A stretch of DNA of 64,000 nucleotides. Source: Planctomycetaceae bacterium. Lineage in GTDB: Bacteria > Planctomycetota > Planctomycetia > Pirellulales > Pirellulaceae. The stretch lies in contig PBNZ01000021.1 in NCBI GenBank assembly GCA_002723275.1, positions 209,308 to 273,307 on the forward strand, read 5' to 3'. The notes beneath the pieces were generated by a model, which was given only the letters and a program-made list of their open reading frames with translations, was not told the origin of the DNA and did not search any database. How positions within the stretch are numbered: the first letter of the stretch is position 1; every line of letters starts with the position of its first letter. This document shows positions 47,599-57,042 of the stretch, one piece after another. The position numbers were made by a program, and so were the translations under genes.

Positions 47599-48060
47599 CT
47601 AGACGGATTGATCCTCCACAGCTAACGGTCCCATTTCAGGCTCATCACTTTCCGGCAAAAGCGAAAAGGAATAAACAAGTTCTGGAGGAACTCGTTTTGG
47701 ACGACGCGATTTCGTATCGATCAAGGTCCAATGAGTTCGTGCAACGACGAGCAAAGCATCATCGGATGACCTGATGATTCTGTATTTGCGCGTGGATTTC
47801 GCCTTATCGAAGCAGGCCACCCAAGTCTGAATGACGACCTCTTCGCCCACAAACGCTGGCTGACGATAGTGGATTTCGTGAGATCGAACGACCCAAGCCG
47901 CGTCGATATTGCGATATCGTTCCGGGGGCCAATCCCGAGCAGTCGAATGTGCGATCGCCGCGTATCGAGTCCAATTCAGATAGGCCAGACAATTGGCATT
48001 CCCTTCAGGTTCGACCTCCGTATCAAGCACTTTATGTTCATAGGTAAAGATGTTCGACAT
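47599..48060 (-). CDS. Acyl-CoA thioesterase, hotdog fold (4HBT type)
   Basis: This 153-residue protein starts at ATG 48060, preceded by AAGGCGGG; frames further upstream add non-conserved residues. Hotdog features are EGNANCLAYLNWTRYAAIAHS (in which the usual catalytic Asp of the helix is Asn/Asn-like), EIHYRQPAFVGEEVVIQTWV and TRKYRIIRSSDDALLVVARTHWTLID. It would hydrolyse an acyl-CoA or acyl-ACP thioester. It is the last gene of the leftward acyl-modifying array, 177 bp after the carrier protein gene. Confidence 0.82.
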   Translation of the reverse strand: MSNIFTYEHKVLDTEVEPEGNANCLAYLNWTRYAAIAHSTARDWPPERYRNIDAAWVVRSHEIHYRQPAFVGEEVVIQTWVACFDKAKSTRKYRIIRSSDDALLVVARTHWTLIDTKSRRPKRVPPELVYSFSLLPESDEPEMGPLAVEDQSV

Positions 48061-48237
48061 ATTCCCGCCTTGATATTCGCGTCTAGGAATCTTCGAGAGA
48101 AAGTCATGTCGTGCAACTCGGAAATGTCGCACTGTGCAACGTAAACGTAAGAAGAGCCGACCCTTTCCCGTGCAAGTATCAACTCTTACGCATTTCTTGG
48201 GGTTCCAGAATATCTCTCACCAAACTTGAAGTGAGCG

Positions 48238-48513
48238 TCAAGACTTATCTTGTGCAATGCAAGCTAATTGGCTCGCAAGCTCGTCAATCGTTAGATCTGC
48301 GTACATCAGGTCAGGATCAATACGAATTCCGAGTTTCTCTTCGAGTTCGAGCAGGACGCCCATTATCGCTGCGGAATCCAAACCGAAAGAACTGAGAGGC
48401 AAATTCACGTCGATATGCATCTCATCAAGACCAACGATCTGGGCAATCAATTGTTTGATCAGCTGAGAAATATCGGATTTGTCAGGATAGACGTCTTGGT
48501 TCATGGAATTCAT
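48238..48513 (-). CDS. Acyl carrier protein
   Basis: This 91-residue protein has the phosphopantetheine attachment site in SSFGLDSAAIMGVLLELEE, with Ser47 in the DSx motif. The helical pattern and acidic C-terminus are typical. It differs from housekeeping AcpP sequences and lies 2 bp downstream of the acyl-AMP ligase, so it is probably the dedicated carrier loaded by that ligase. Confidence 0.9.
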   Translation of the reverse strand: MNSMNQDVYPDKSDISQLIKQLIAQIVGLDEMHIDVNLPLSSFGLDSAAIMGVLLELEEKLGIRIDPDLMYADLTIDELASQLACIAQDKS

Positions 48514-48515
48514 TC

Positions 48516-50246
48516 TCAGCTTAGTTGTTCATCGTGAACCGTTTCCTGGTCCTGTAATTGCTTGAGATATTTTTCGCGATTAACTTGTCTTGCTAATTTA
48601 CCGCTGGTCGTGACATGCACCCAACCGCGTGGGACGAAGAGGATTTCCCGCAGCGTAATGTTGATCTCTTCCGCCAACCGCTGCCGAATTCTCAAGCTGA
48701 GTTGCGATAAATCTTCGCGTCCGAGCGGTCGCCGTTGCTCGCACACAATCACAGGAGCTTCAGTTCCCTGGACGTTATCACCGACCCCAAAGGCAACGAC
48801 GCGGCCCGCATTTTGTCCCATTTCTTCATGAACGACCGCCTCGAGCGCGTCGGGATAGATATTGATTCCACGAACGATAATCAGATCTTTTTTACGATCG
48901 CAAATAAATAACCCCTGGTTTGTCATGTAACCAAGGTCACCGGTATCAAACCAACCGTCACGCATCACTTGCTTAGTACGCTCTGGCTGGTTGTAGTAAC
49001 CAGAAAACAAGAATCGGCTTCGCAGCAGCACCGTTCCTACGTGTCGATCGTCGAGCGATTTGCCCTGATCATTGACAATTTTTATCTCAGTTCCGGGTAT
49101 CAAAAACCCGGAACTGACAACGTCCCGAGTCTCGTATTCGGGATCCGAAACCGGAACGGCAAGATTCTCTTCCTGTAAGGCCTTGAGCGATATCCTGTCA
49201 ACGTGAGGTTTATCACCTGGATTTGTACGAGCGACACCCAATACGTTTTCAGCAAGTCCGTACCCGGACAACAGCGCGCCTCGGGATAAACCATTCGCCT
49301 CAAATCGATCTGCAAAAGCACGCATACACTCGGAACTTACCGATTCACTACCATTCCCAATCACTTTCCAAGAGGATAAGTCGAGCGACTGCAAATCATC
49401 ATCTCGTATGCTTCGCTGACAGTGAGTAAAGGCGAAGTTTGGCATCCACGTCATCGTGCCGCGATGGCGATGTACTGCTTTGAAGAGACTGACCGGCCGA
49501 CGAATCCAACGATTCGGTGCAATCAAAACAGAGGAGGCATCCAGCAGCAACGGCCATAGCACTTGGCCAACGAGCCCCATATCGTGGTACAACGGCAACC
49601 AACCAACACTGACGTCTCCCGCTCCAAACGGAAAGATACCGCGGCATGCATCAATGAAATTGAGCACAGCTCGGTGGGACAACATGACACCGCGAGGTGG
49701 ACCGGTCGTGCCACTCGTGAACTGAATGTAGGCCAAGTCTTGGCCTTGATAATCCGGCCGTTCCCAGCCATCAACCGACGCCGATTCTACGTCTGTTGAT
49801 GCCGCACTGAAAACCTTCGTCTCACACTCCGAAAGGAGCTCTCGGAGGCTCTCGCAGGAGTCCTGAGCTGTTAGAGTGGCTGACACATTTGTTCTCTCGA
49901 TCAGCTCTTTCACGCGTTCTCCACTTGCTGATCCAATCGCACTCGAAGTCAAATAGGGCAAGATTGACGGCACTGCCCCGCGCAGCATTGAGCCAATGAA
50001 AGCGGCGATCAGGTCGCTGGAATGATTGAATACCAGATGCACCAAATCTCCATATCCGACATGGTTCTCCTTCAAAGTCTGCGCAAAGCGGAGAGACTCG
50101 GACCAAATTTGAGAATTAGAAATCTCATGGGCTGTCTCATCAGCCTCCATCAAGACAAATGCTGTAGCATCAGGCGACCTTTGCACTCGCTCATGAAGCA
50201 CATCCGGAATGGATTCAAACTTTTCAAACGACGTTGGATAATTCAT
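48516..50246 (-). CDS. Fatty acyl-AMP ligase (FAAL-type)
   Basis: This 576-residue ANL-superfamily enzyme has an ATP loop FTSGTTGPPRG at 177-187, then GWLPLYHDMGLVGQVLWPLL, then TMTWMPNFAF and a YGLAEN A5-type motif, and RGINIYPDALEAVVHE in the C-terminal domain. The WLPLYHDMGLVG and PNFAF segments are those of FAALs, which activate fatty acids as adenylates and pass them to carrier proteins rather than CoA. The acyl carrier protein gene 2 bp downstream fits this. It follows the PaaK-like gene by 33 bp. Confidence 0.85.
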   Translation of the reverse strand: MNYPTSFEKFESIPDVLHERVQRSPDATAFVLMEADETAHEISNSQIWSESLRFAQTLKENHVGYGDLVHLVFNHSSDLIAAFIGSMLRGAVPSILPYLTSSAIGSASGERVKELIERTNVSATLTAQDSCESLRELLSECETKVFSAASTDVESASVDGWERPDYQGQDLAYIQFTSGTTGPPRGVMLSHRAVLNFIDACRGIFPFGAGDVSVGWLPLYHDMGLVGQVLWPLLLDASSVLIAPNRWIRRPVSLFKAVHRHRGTMTWMPNFAFTHCQRSIRDDDLQSLDLSSWKVIGNGSESVSSECMRAFADRFEANGLSRGALLSGYGLAENVLGVARTNPGDKPHVDRISLKALQEENLAVPVSDPEYETRDVVSSGFLIPGTEIKIVNDQGKSLDDRHVGTVLLRSRFLFSGYYNQPERTKQVMRDGWFDTGDLGYMTNQGLFICDRKKDLIIVRGINIYPDALEAVVHEEMGQNAGRVVAFGVGDNVQGTEAPVIVCEQRRPLGREDLSQLSLRIRQRLAEEINITLREILFVPRGWVHVTTSGKLARQVNREKYLKQLQDQETVHDEQLS

Positions 50247-50279
50247 AAACGCAAGATCTCTTGAAAGGACATCCGATCA

Positions 50280-51587
50280 TTAAACCTGTTCTTCACACCG
50301 TCGGTCAAAGACTCTTCGAGCTTTCCCTTCACTGCGTGCCAACGTCATCGACTCAGCCAGAGTAATGGTGGCCTTGATGCCCATTACCTGGTGAAGACGC
50401 TTCGCCAGCTGATCACAGACTTGATCCGTGTTGCCCAAATCGTCACGGTCGATCTCAACTCGCACTTGGATTTGGTCGAGACTTCTGTCACGAGTCAGGT
50501 GAATCTCATAGTGAGGACTGACGCATTCGGAGGACAGCAACACATCTTCGATCTGTGCCGGATAAATATTGACACCTCGGACAATAAGCATGTCATCACA
50601 ACGATGAGTCACTCGTCGAATGCGAGTCGTGGTTCTACCACAAGGACATGGATCGGAAATCAAGGCAGTTATGTCACCTGTCCGATAGCGGATCGCGGGA
50701 ACAGCTTCTCTCGAGAGGGTCGTCAACACAAGCTCTCCCTCCTCCCCAACAGGAAGAGGATCACCGCTGTCTGGATCAACGATTTCGGGGAAGAAGTGAT
50801 CTTCGAAAACATGAAGACCGTCTTGTTCCTCGCAGGCGCTCGCCACTCCAGGTCCAATGATCTCTGACAATCCGTAAATGTCATAAGCACGAATACCAGC
50901 CGCGTCTTCGATGCGTTGCCGCATCGGTTCGGACCAGGGCTCTGCTCCGAAGATTCCCGTTTGCAGAGGCAGTTCACGGAGGTTAATCCCAAGATCGTCA
51001 GCCCGTTCAAGCAAATGCAAAAAGTAGCTAGGCGTACAACAGATCGTCGTTACATTCAGATCACGCAAAAGTTGGATTTGCCGATCTGATTGACCTCCGG
51101 AAACCGGAATGACGGTCGCGCCGAGGGATTCGGCACCGTAGTGTACACCGAGCCCTCCGGTGAACAGGCCATAACCAAAGGCGACTTGGACGACATCGGA
51201 CGGAGTTACTCCACAAAGTCTCAACGTCCGCTCCATGACGCTGGTCCACAGATCAATATCATTCTGGGTATAACCGACAACCGTCGGCATTCCCGTGGTA
51301 CCACTTGACGAGTGCAATCTCACAACCTGCTGAAGTGGCGTGGCAAAGAGACCGTAAGGAGACTGTTCTCGATAATCCGACTTGAAGAGAAACGGCAATC
51401 GAGGAAGGTCCTCAATTCCGGAAACCGATTCTGGAGCGACACCACAAGCTTGAAATCGTTCACGATAAAGCGGCACATTTTGAACCGCGTGCTGCACCGT
51501 TGCGCGCAATCGCTCATCTTGCCGCTTCCGCAATTTATCGGCGGACAGGCAATCGGCTGATTCAACGTTAGTGGACCATTCAATCAT
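50280..51587 (-). CDS. Phenylacetate-CoA ligase-like adenylating enzyme (PaaK family)
   Basis: This 435-residue protein has PaaK-family features: FLFKSDYREQSPYGLFA, the ATP loop HSSSGTTGMPTVVGYT, GLFTGGLGVHYGAESLGATVIP, TICCTPSYFLHLLE, and the GYTQND-type and C-terminal RGVNIYPAQIEDVLL segments. It activates a carboxylic acid to its CoA thioester via an adenylate. The ATG overlaps the stop of the E1 gene by 4 bp. The substrate may be an aromatic or branched-chain acid; it cannot be told from sequence. Confidence 0.88.
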   Translation of the reverse strand: MIEWSTNVESADCLSADKLRKRQDERLRATVQHAVQNVPLYRERFQACGVAPESVSGIEDLPRLPFLFKSDYREQSPYGLFATPLQQVVRLHSSSGTTGMPTVVGYTQNDIDLWTSVMERTLRLCGVTPSDVVQVAFGYGLFTGGLGVHYGAESLGATVIPVSGGQSDRQIQLLRDLNVTTICCTPSYFLHLLERADDLGINLRELPLQTGIFGAEPWSEPMRQRIEDAAGIRAYDIYGLSEIIGPGVASACEEQDGLHVFEDHFFPEIVDPDSGDPLPVGEEGELVLTTLSREAVPAIRYRTGDITALISDPCPCGRTTTRIRRVTHRCDDMLIVRGVNIYPAQIEDVLLSSECVSPHYEIHLTRDRSLDQIQVRVEIDRDDLGNTDQVCDQLAKRLHQVMGIKATITLAESMTLARSEGKARRVFDRRCEEQV

Positions 51588-53683
51588 TCGACAGGATCAG
51601 TCTTCAATAGCTTGATGATTCGATCACCAATTTTTTTCGCATCAGGCACTAGCGACAGAGCAAGATTGGCGTTGTACGGAATTGGGCAATCGGTCGTGGC
51701 GAGACGTTGAGGCGCCATCTTCAGGCAGGAGAAGCAATTGGCGGCAACAGTGGCAACGATCTCAGCTCCAAAACCACAGGTCAGGGTATCTTCGTGAACC
51801 ACAAGCAGCCGTCCCGTTTCTCGAACGCTTGTCATCACTGCCTCGCGATCCCAGGGCATGATCGTCCGAAGATCAATGACGGTCACCTGACCTTCCAGAT
51901 CTCGACAAGCTTCGACACAGGCGTGCACGGAGGCTCCCCAGGTGACCAGTGTCAACTCGCTGCCACGCTGACGTATCGCGGCTTTTCCAAACGGCACAGC
52001 GTGATCTTCGCTCGGCATAGGCGAACGAGCCTCAGTTGCTCGGATCAGCTTTAGGTGTTCAAGGAAGACACACGGATGCTTTCCACGCAGAGCTGTTCGC
52101 AACAACCCAACGGCATCCTCGGCCGTCGACGGAAAAGCGACGACGAGACCGGGAGAATGAGCAAAAATCGCCTCATCACAAGCGCTATGCCATGGATCGC
52201 CACCCTTTTCTCTCATGCCGACGGGCATGCGAATGACGACGGGAGCCTGGAATTTTCCGTTGGTCCGCCAGTGGATCGTCCCGGTATCAATGATTCTTTC
52301 CAGACCCGCATCGGCGTACCGGCGGAATTGAATTTCAGTGACAGGTCGTAAGCCGGCGAATGCCATTCCGACCGCACGACCCACAATGCCTTCTTCGGAA
52401 AGAGAAGTGTCGAACACACGTTCATCACCGAATTCTTGCTGCAAACCGCGAGTGAAGCCATGCAGTCCACCAAGAACACCGACGTCCTGACCAAACAAAA
52501 CCACTCGATCGTTTTGTTCAAGTTCTGAATAGAACGTACGTTGGACGGCTTCTCGAAAGTCGACTCTCTCTGCAGGATCATTTCTTTCGGCAGCCGAATT
52601 AAGCTGACCATCATCGTTATTAGAAACTTGAACACCGGCGGTCGAATCGGCTTCTAGTAAAGTCGTTGGAAGTGTTTCAACGGTTGGTTCTTCAGCGGCA
52701 TCAGCTTCCTTCAACGCCTCACTCACATCGCACGCTACCTCATCGCACATATCTTCGAAGAGTTGAGCCGGTAGCTGTTCATGTGCCAACCAGGTTCGGA
52801 ACTGGAAAATAGGATCACGGACCTCTTCTGATCGCAACTGCTCTCCGGTTTTGTAGCGTTGATCATCCGCGTAAGAGTGACCGTTCAGGCGAGGTACGGT
52901 TACCCTCAAGAGACAAGGTCCTTGTCCACTGCGAACGTGTCGCACAGCGTCTTGCACGTCACACGACGCAACCCATGGACAAGCGCCATCGGTTTCCAGA
53001 ATCCTCAACCCTCGAAAGGACTCCAGGTTGCGTGCGATGTTACCTCCGGGTGTTTGCATCTCAGAGGGAACAGAAATCGCAAAGCCGTTATCCTCAATGA
53101 CAAACAAAACCGGCAAATTCAACGTGGTCGCAATGTTCAACGCCGCCCAGAATCCATTACTCGCGGTGCTCCCCTCACCTCCCATAGCAACGGCAATGGC
53201 TCCATCCCACTCGGAACGCCCCAGGGAATGGGCGTAATATCGGATCGCCTGAGCCCACCCGACTGCCGGAGTAAATTGGGCGCCAACATTTCCTGAAGTC
53301 GGCAATACAGTGGCGCCAGATCGTTTTTGCATATTGAAGATGACACCAACATCTCGCCCCTCACTGGGACTTCCAACCTTTGCCAAACTGGCTTTTAGAG
53401 CCTCTGCTGGCGACAGCCCACTGGCGAGTAGAAACGGACGAGAGCGATAGTAGATGGACGCAGCGTCATGGGAATGATCGAGTGAAAGAGCGACCAGGAT
53501 TTGAGCCAGCTCATGTCCTTGCGCGGACAATTGCAACCGCACTCGGTCAGTCATTTCATTCTCTTCCAGCCGGTCCAGAGAGCGTGACAACAGAATCAAT
53601 CGCGCAACCTCGATCCAATTAAATTGGCTGGCGAGATCATCACTTCGTTGGATGAATGGGTTGGATGACACTTGCTGATTCAA
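51584..53683 (-). CDS. Fused alpha/beta 2-oxoacid dehydrogenase E1 (TPP-dependent)
   Basis: This 699-residue protein has a TTG start. The alpha half (about 20-320) has the TPP site GGEGSTASNGFWAALN and NLPVLFVIEDNGFAIS. The beta half (about 376-699) has VDFREAVQRTFYSEL, VFDTSLSEEGIVGRAVGMA and RMPVGMREKGGDPWHSACDEAI. A Glu/Asp/Ala-rich linker joins them. E1 of branched-chain or pyruvate type normally occurs as two subunits with E2 and E3 partners; none is in the window. In this setting it could supply an acyl group to the ligases and carrier protein (inference). Overlaps the next gene by 4 bp. Confidence 0.88.
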   Translation of the reverse strand: MNQQVSSNPFIQRSDDLASQFNWIEVARLILLSRSLDRLEENEMTDRVRLQLSAQGHELAQILVALSLDHSHDAASIYYRSRPFLLASGLSPAEALKASLAKVGSPSEGRDVGVIFNMQKRSGATVLPTSGNVGAQFTPAVGWAQAIRYYAHSLGRSEWDGAIAVAMGGEGSTASNGFWAALNIATTLNLPVLFVIEDNGFAISVPSEMQTPGGNIARNLESFRGLRILETDGACPWVASCDVQDAVRHVRSGQGPCLLRVTVPRLNGHSYADDQRYKTGEQLRSEEVRDPIFQFRTWLAHEQLPAQLFEDMCDEVACDVSEALKEADAAEEPTVETLPTTLLEADSTAGVQVSNNDDGQLNSAAERNDPAERVDFREAVQRTFYSELEQNDRVVLFGQDVGVLGGLHGFTRGLQQEFGDERVFDTSLSEEGIVGRAVGMAFAGLRPVTEIQFRRYADAGLERIIDTGTIHWRTNGKFQAPVVIRMPVGMREKGGDPWHSACDEAIFAHSPGLVVAFPSTAEDAVGLLRTALRGKHPCVFLEHLKLIRATEARSPMPSEDHAVPFGKAAIRQRGSELTLVTWGASVHACVEACRDLEGQVTVIDLRTIMPWDREAVMTSVRETGRLLVVHEDTLTCGFGAEIVATVAANCFSCLKMAPQRLATTDCPIPYNANLALSLVPDAKKIGDRIIKLLKTDPVE

Positions 53684-53728
53684 TCCAGGTTTTGGAGGTG
53701 CGCTAAATTAAACGCCGCCTGTGGGAAC

Positions 53729-56700
53729 TTACTTTTTGTTGTCCGGAACGTTCATAAGTCCATCGAAAATCAATGGAAGCATTTCTTCTGTCATTTCTAG
53801 CGGTGGCAGCAATTCAAATTTCCGCCAAGCCAAATGATCGGGTTCAGGCGAATCCAGCTTACTTCGGATGGTAGAAATCGACGGCAGCCCCAGATTCACG
53901 TGGAGAATTCGTCCCGTCTCATCGACGAGTACTGCTGCGGGAAGTACCTGTTCATCAAATGCATGAAGAACCACGTCCGAGATCCAAGTCCGCTGTTCGA
54001 CCGACGCGTTGACGAGTAATTCATAAGGCGGCTTCACTTGATCCTGATAGGACGACAGCTTGTCCGATGTGTCCTCCAGATCTATGGGCACACCCACGAT
54101 CTTTAAATCTTGCGCTAAGAAACTATCCCGTAATCGTCCGACTTCCGGCAACTTGGCCAGGCATGCCTCGCACCATGTCGCTGTCGTCACATAGAGCGTC
54201 AGTCTTGCATCGCCGTAGGGCAGGGGACACTCGGAGGTTGAATTAGCCGACAACGATTCAGGGATTTCGATCGGTGTCGCTGGCCGATAATCTTCGGTCA
54301 CTAAACCTGTGGAATTTGGCGCATCCTGCGGGTTTTCATAAACGGTCAGCAGCTCACCGGCATTGAGACCCGTGAACATCTGCGTTTTGCCCGATGGCCA
54401 GCGAATCTCCATCGTGTCGATCGAAGCCTGCGATCCAAGTCCGATCAATATCGTCTCGCTGTTCTGCGCGGCCATCCCTTCACCAAGTTGTTTCTGCCGA
54501 TAACGAAGTGTTCCGTCGGGGAGGCTCAGGAGCATCGTCGCGCCAACTCCGTCTCGATTCGTCCAATCCTTTGACGGTTGAGCTTCCTTAGCTCCACCCA
54601 CCACTCTGACTGCAATAAAGTTGCAAGCCTGTGCAGCATCTATCTGATTGCGATAGAGTCGAAATGTAGGGTATCCATGGTTGGTCGCAAACAGATCCGT
54701 CGCCCCATCCCGATCGAAATCCAACATGGCGAAACAACGGCTATCTTGTTCATCATCGAGACCAGAAACACCAGAGACCGTTACAAATTTCGTGGCTGCT
54801 TCACTGAGAAAGGTTTGATTTCGTTCGTGTCCGGACCATGGGATTTTCGCGCGTTGGACGGTCTGCAGCGGCGATCCTTTACGGATCGGGACAAGAGATT
54901 TCGATCTTTTGTTACGCACGACCGTGCGCCACCATTCACTTCACAAGTCTTCCGGGTATTCGAACTTAGCCGGTGGCGTGTAATAGCCGCTCAACGAATG
55001 AATATCAAGAAACCCATCGTTATTGATGTCCGCGAACTGGCCACACCATGACCAACCTGCTTTTTCGACACAGAGAGCAGGCGGCTTCGCCCCTGACACT
55101 TTTTCAAACAAAGCATCATTGTTTCGAAAGAGCGAGTTCCCTCTGGCCGCGTTTGACCACGCCGCTTGGAGTTGAGGCAATTTCGCGGTTATTCGCTGTC
55201 CAGCTTTACTGAACATATTCGTTACGTAGAGATCCAAGTCGGCATCATTATCGAAGTCTCCCCAACTCACTCCCATCCCAAAGCCGACATCGGCAGTTTG
55301 CGTACGTTCTGTAACGTCAACAAAACTCTCACCTTCATTTCGCAACATATTATTGGGAGCAAAGTCGTTCGACAGATAAAGATCTGGGTCGCCGTCTTTA
55401 TCGTAATCCGCCCAACCACCGTGAAACGTCGATCGATTGATAGCCGTCGTGGCATCGTTCTCATGGAGATTCTCAAACTTTCCACCGCCAACGTTTGTCA
55501 AAAGAACATTGACACTCGTTCTTCGATCAAGCAACTCCGGTAAACCCGTCGATCCTCGCAATGCCGGATCATCCGTCAATTTCCATTGATACGTCGCGCA
55601 ATAGATATCGAGCAAACCGTCCATGTTGTAGTCGGCTACGGAGATGGACGTGACGTGATCGACCGGTAGAATCTGCCGCTCAACCCATTCACCATCGACG
55701 TTCTCAAACAAGATCGACGAATGATTGACACAGCCTACCACCACATCAGCGTCGCCATCATTATCAACATCACAGAAGCAGGTAACGTTGATTTGGAAGA
55801 ACTCGGGAAGGCTTTCTGATTTCAGTTTTTTGGAAACGACGTCAAACTGTCCATTTTGTTGGTTCAACAGAATCGTGATCGTTCCATCTCGAAAGGTGAA
55901 GGCAACGTCATCCCAACCGTCCTCATCAAAGTCCAGAACGGATACGAAGCCATTCCGCAGCCCAACCGTCGAAAAGGAGTTGCATCTCCGACCTTCTTCA
56001 ATCAAGTCTTGAATACCTCGCTTGACTAAAGAATCTGCGATTTGCGACTTCGTCATTGGATCCGAGATGACGACCGGCAAAACATCTCGAAACATTTTTC
56101 GAGGTGCCATCAACATCTCAAGCGAATTCGTACTCCAGGAATGGATACGCCATTGAGACTCACTCGCATCGTCTTCCTGTCTCCAGGTCACATCGATCTT
56201 TCCTTCGATCGCCGCGACCTCACCAGTCTTTAACCTTGCGACGCCAGTAAACCCGACAACGCTCACCCATTCGTTCACTTTCTCGGAATTAAAGTCACCG
56301 CGCACAAAGTAGAACTTATTGTGCTCAAAGAAATCGACTTTCTCAAAAAGTTCCTGCCAGATCTGTAGGGATGCCCGTTCTACATTCGACGTGGCAGAAG
56401 CAGTCTGATACTGGAACCGGGTAAGGTTGACTGCCGGTATCGAAAGCGATTCCGACGAGCGATTTGAGGCAACCTTCGTCAGCTCGACAAGAGGCGCAAA
56501 CGCATCGCTTCCCAGGCCCGGCAAGTTTAGATTTGCAGCTTCCCGACTCAGTGTTTTCAAGTACGGGTTTAAACTGAGAAGCAGTTCTTCAGATCGTTCA
56601 ACTTGAGCATATTCTGGGGATGAGACAATCTTGTCGACCAAGCCGTGTCGAGCGACTCGTTGAGTACGCTGAGATGGAACATCTTCTACCGGCTGCTGAG

Positions 56701-56773
56701 CATTCTGACATCCAATGATTGCGATGCAGAGAATTAACAAGATTTGTCTTGGATGACGGAACGAGTTGGACAT
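53729..56773 (-). CDS. CRTAC1-family lipoprotein with thioredoxin domain, probable selenoprotein (TGA = Sec)
   Basis: One open frame of 1014 codons, interrupted only by TGA at 54943-54941 (residue 611). Parts in order: lipobox IIGC (Cys22, start ATG 56773), FG-GAP/VCBS repeats with calcium loops (DFDEDGWDD, DVDNDGDADV, DYDKDGDPDLYLSND, DFDNDADLDLYVTN), the segment YPEDL-U-SEWWRTVV, one more loop (DFDRDGATDLF), an ASPIC/UnbV domain (about 739-813), and a thioredoxin-like domain with WCEAC (Cys868 and Cys871). In the homologue at 12981-15368 the U position is Cys595 (KDHCTHFW). A GGUC-loop hairpin follows the TGA by 17 nt. A separate second gene from GTG 54919 would lack ribosome site and export signal. 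Alternative: a single nonsense mutation. Confidence 0.75.
54911..54932 (-). promoter_or_regulatory. Bacterial SECIS-like hairpin downstream of an in-frame UGA
   Basis: In the mRNA, 17 nt after UGA (54943-54941), the stem GCGCAC pairs with GUGCGU around a four-base apical loop GGUC (54923-54920). Beyond one G-A mismatch two more pairs extend the stem. The E. coli fdhF SECIS also has a GGUC apical region with essential G and U, about 18 nt after its UGA. In bacteria SelB binds this loop to decode UGA as selenocysteine. Its sequence and spacing match; function is inferred. Confidence 0.75.
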
Positions 56774-56788
56774 ATTTGAAGGATTCAA

Positions 56789-57042
56789 AAGGTAGTAACC
56801 ACGAGGATGGTTTCTTCAATCAGAGCCTGGCATTACATCTTCTAATGTTGCGACGACTTAACTTTTGAAAATTGGCAACCCTGAATCCTGAGTCACTCGA
56901 AACGCATGGATGTAGATTGGGAATACGCATTCGCAATACCATTAGCGTTCGCATTGCCATTAGAAGGTGTACGTCAAAACTAAGTTCCCTGAGCATCAAT
57001 TGACGATCACTCACCACCTGCTACGGGGACTTCGGGACCTTC
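56789..57042. other. Intergenic region with imperfect tandem repeat
   Basis: This stretch between the two CRTAC1 genes carries CATTCGCAATACCATTAG (56928-56945) followed by CGTTCGCATTGCCATTAG (56946-56963), 15 of 18 identical. The region is AT-richer than the genes around it. It may hold the promoter of the selenoprotein gene. No gene is supported. Confidence 0.45.

Noticed and set aside
54919-54941. Separate start (GTG 54919) making the 53729-54919 part an independent gene
   Set aside because: No ribosome site, no export signal for domains that are normally exported, and the frame is continuous with the upstream part except for the TGA.
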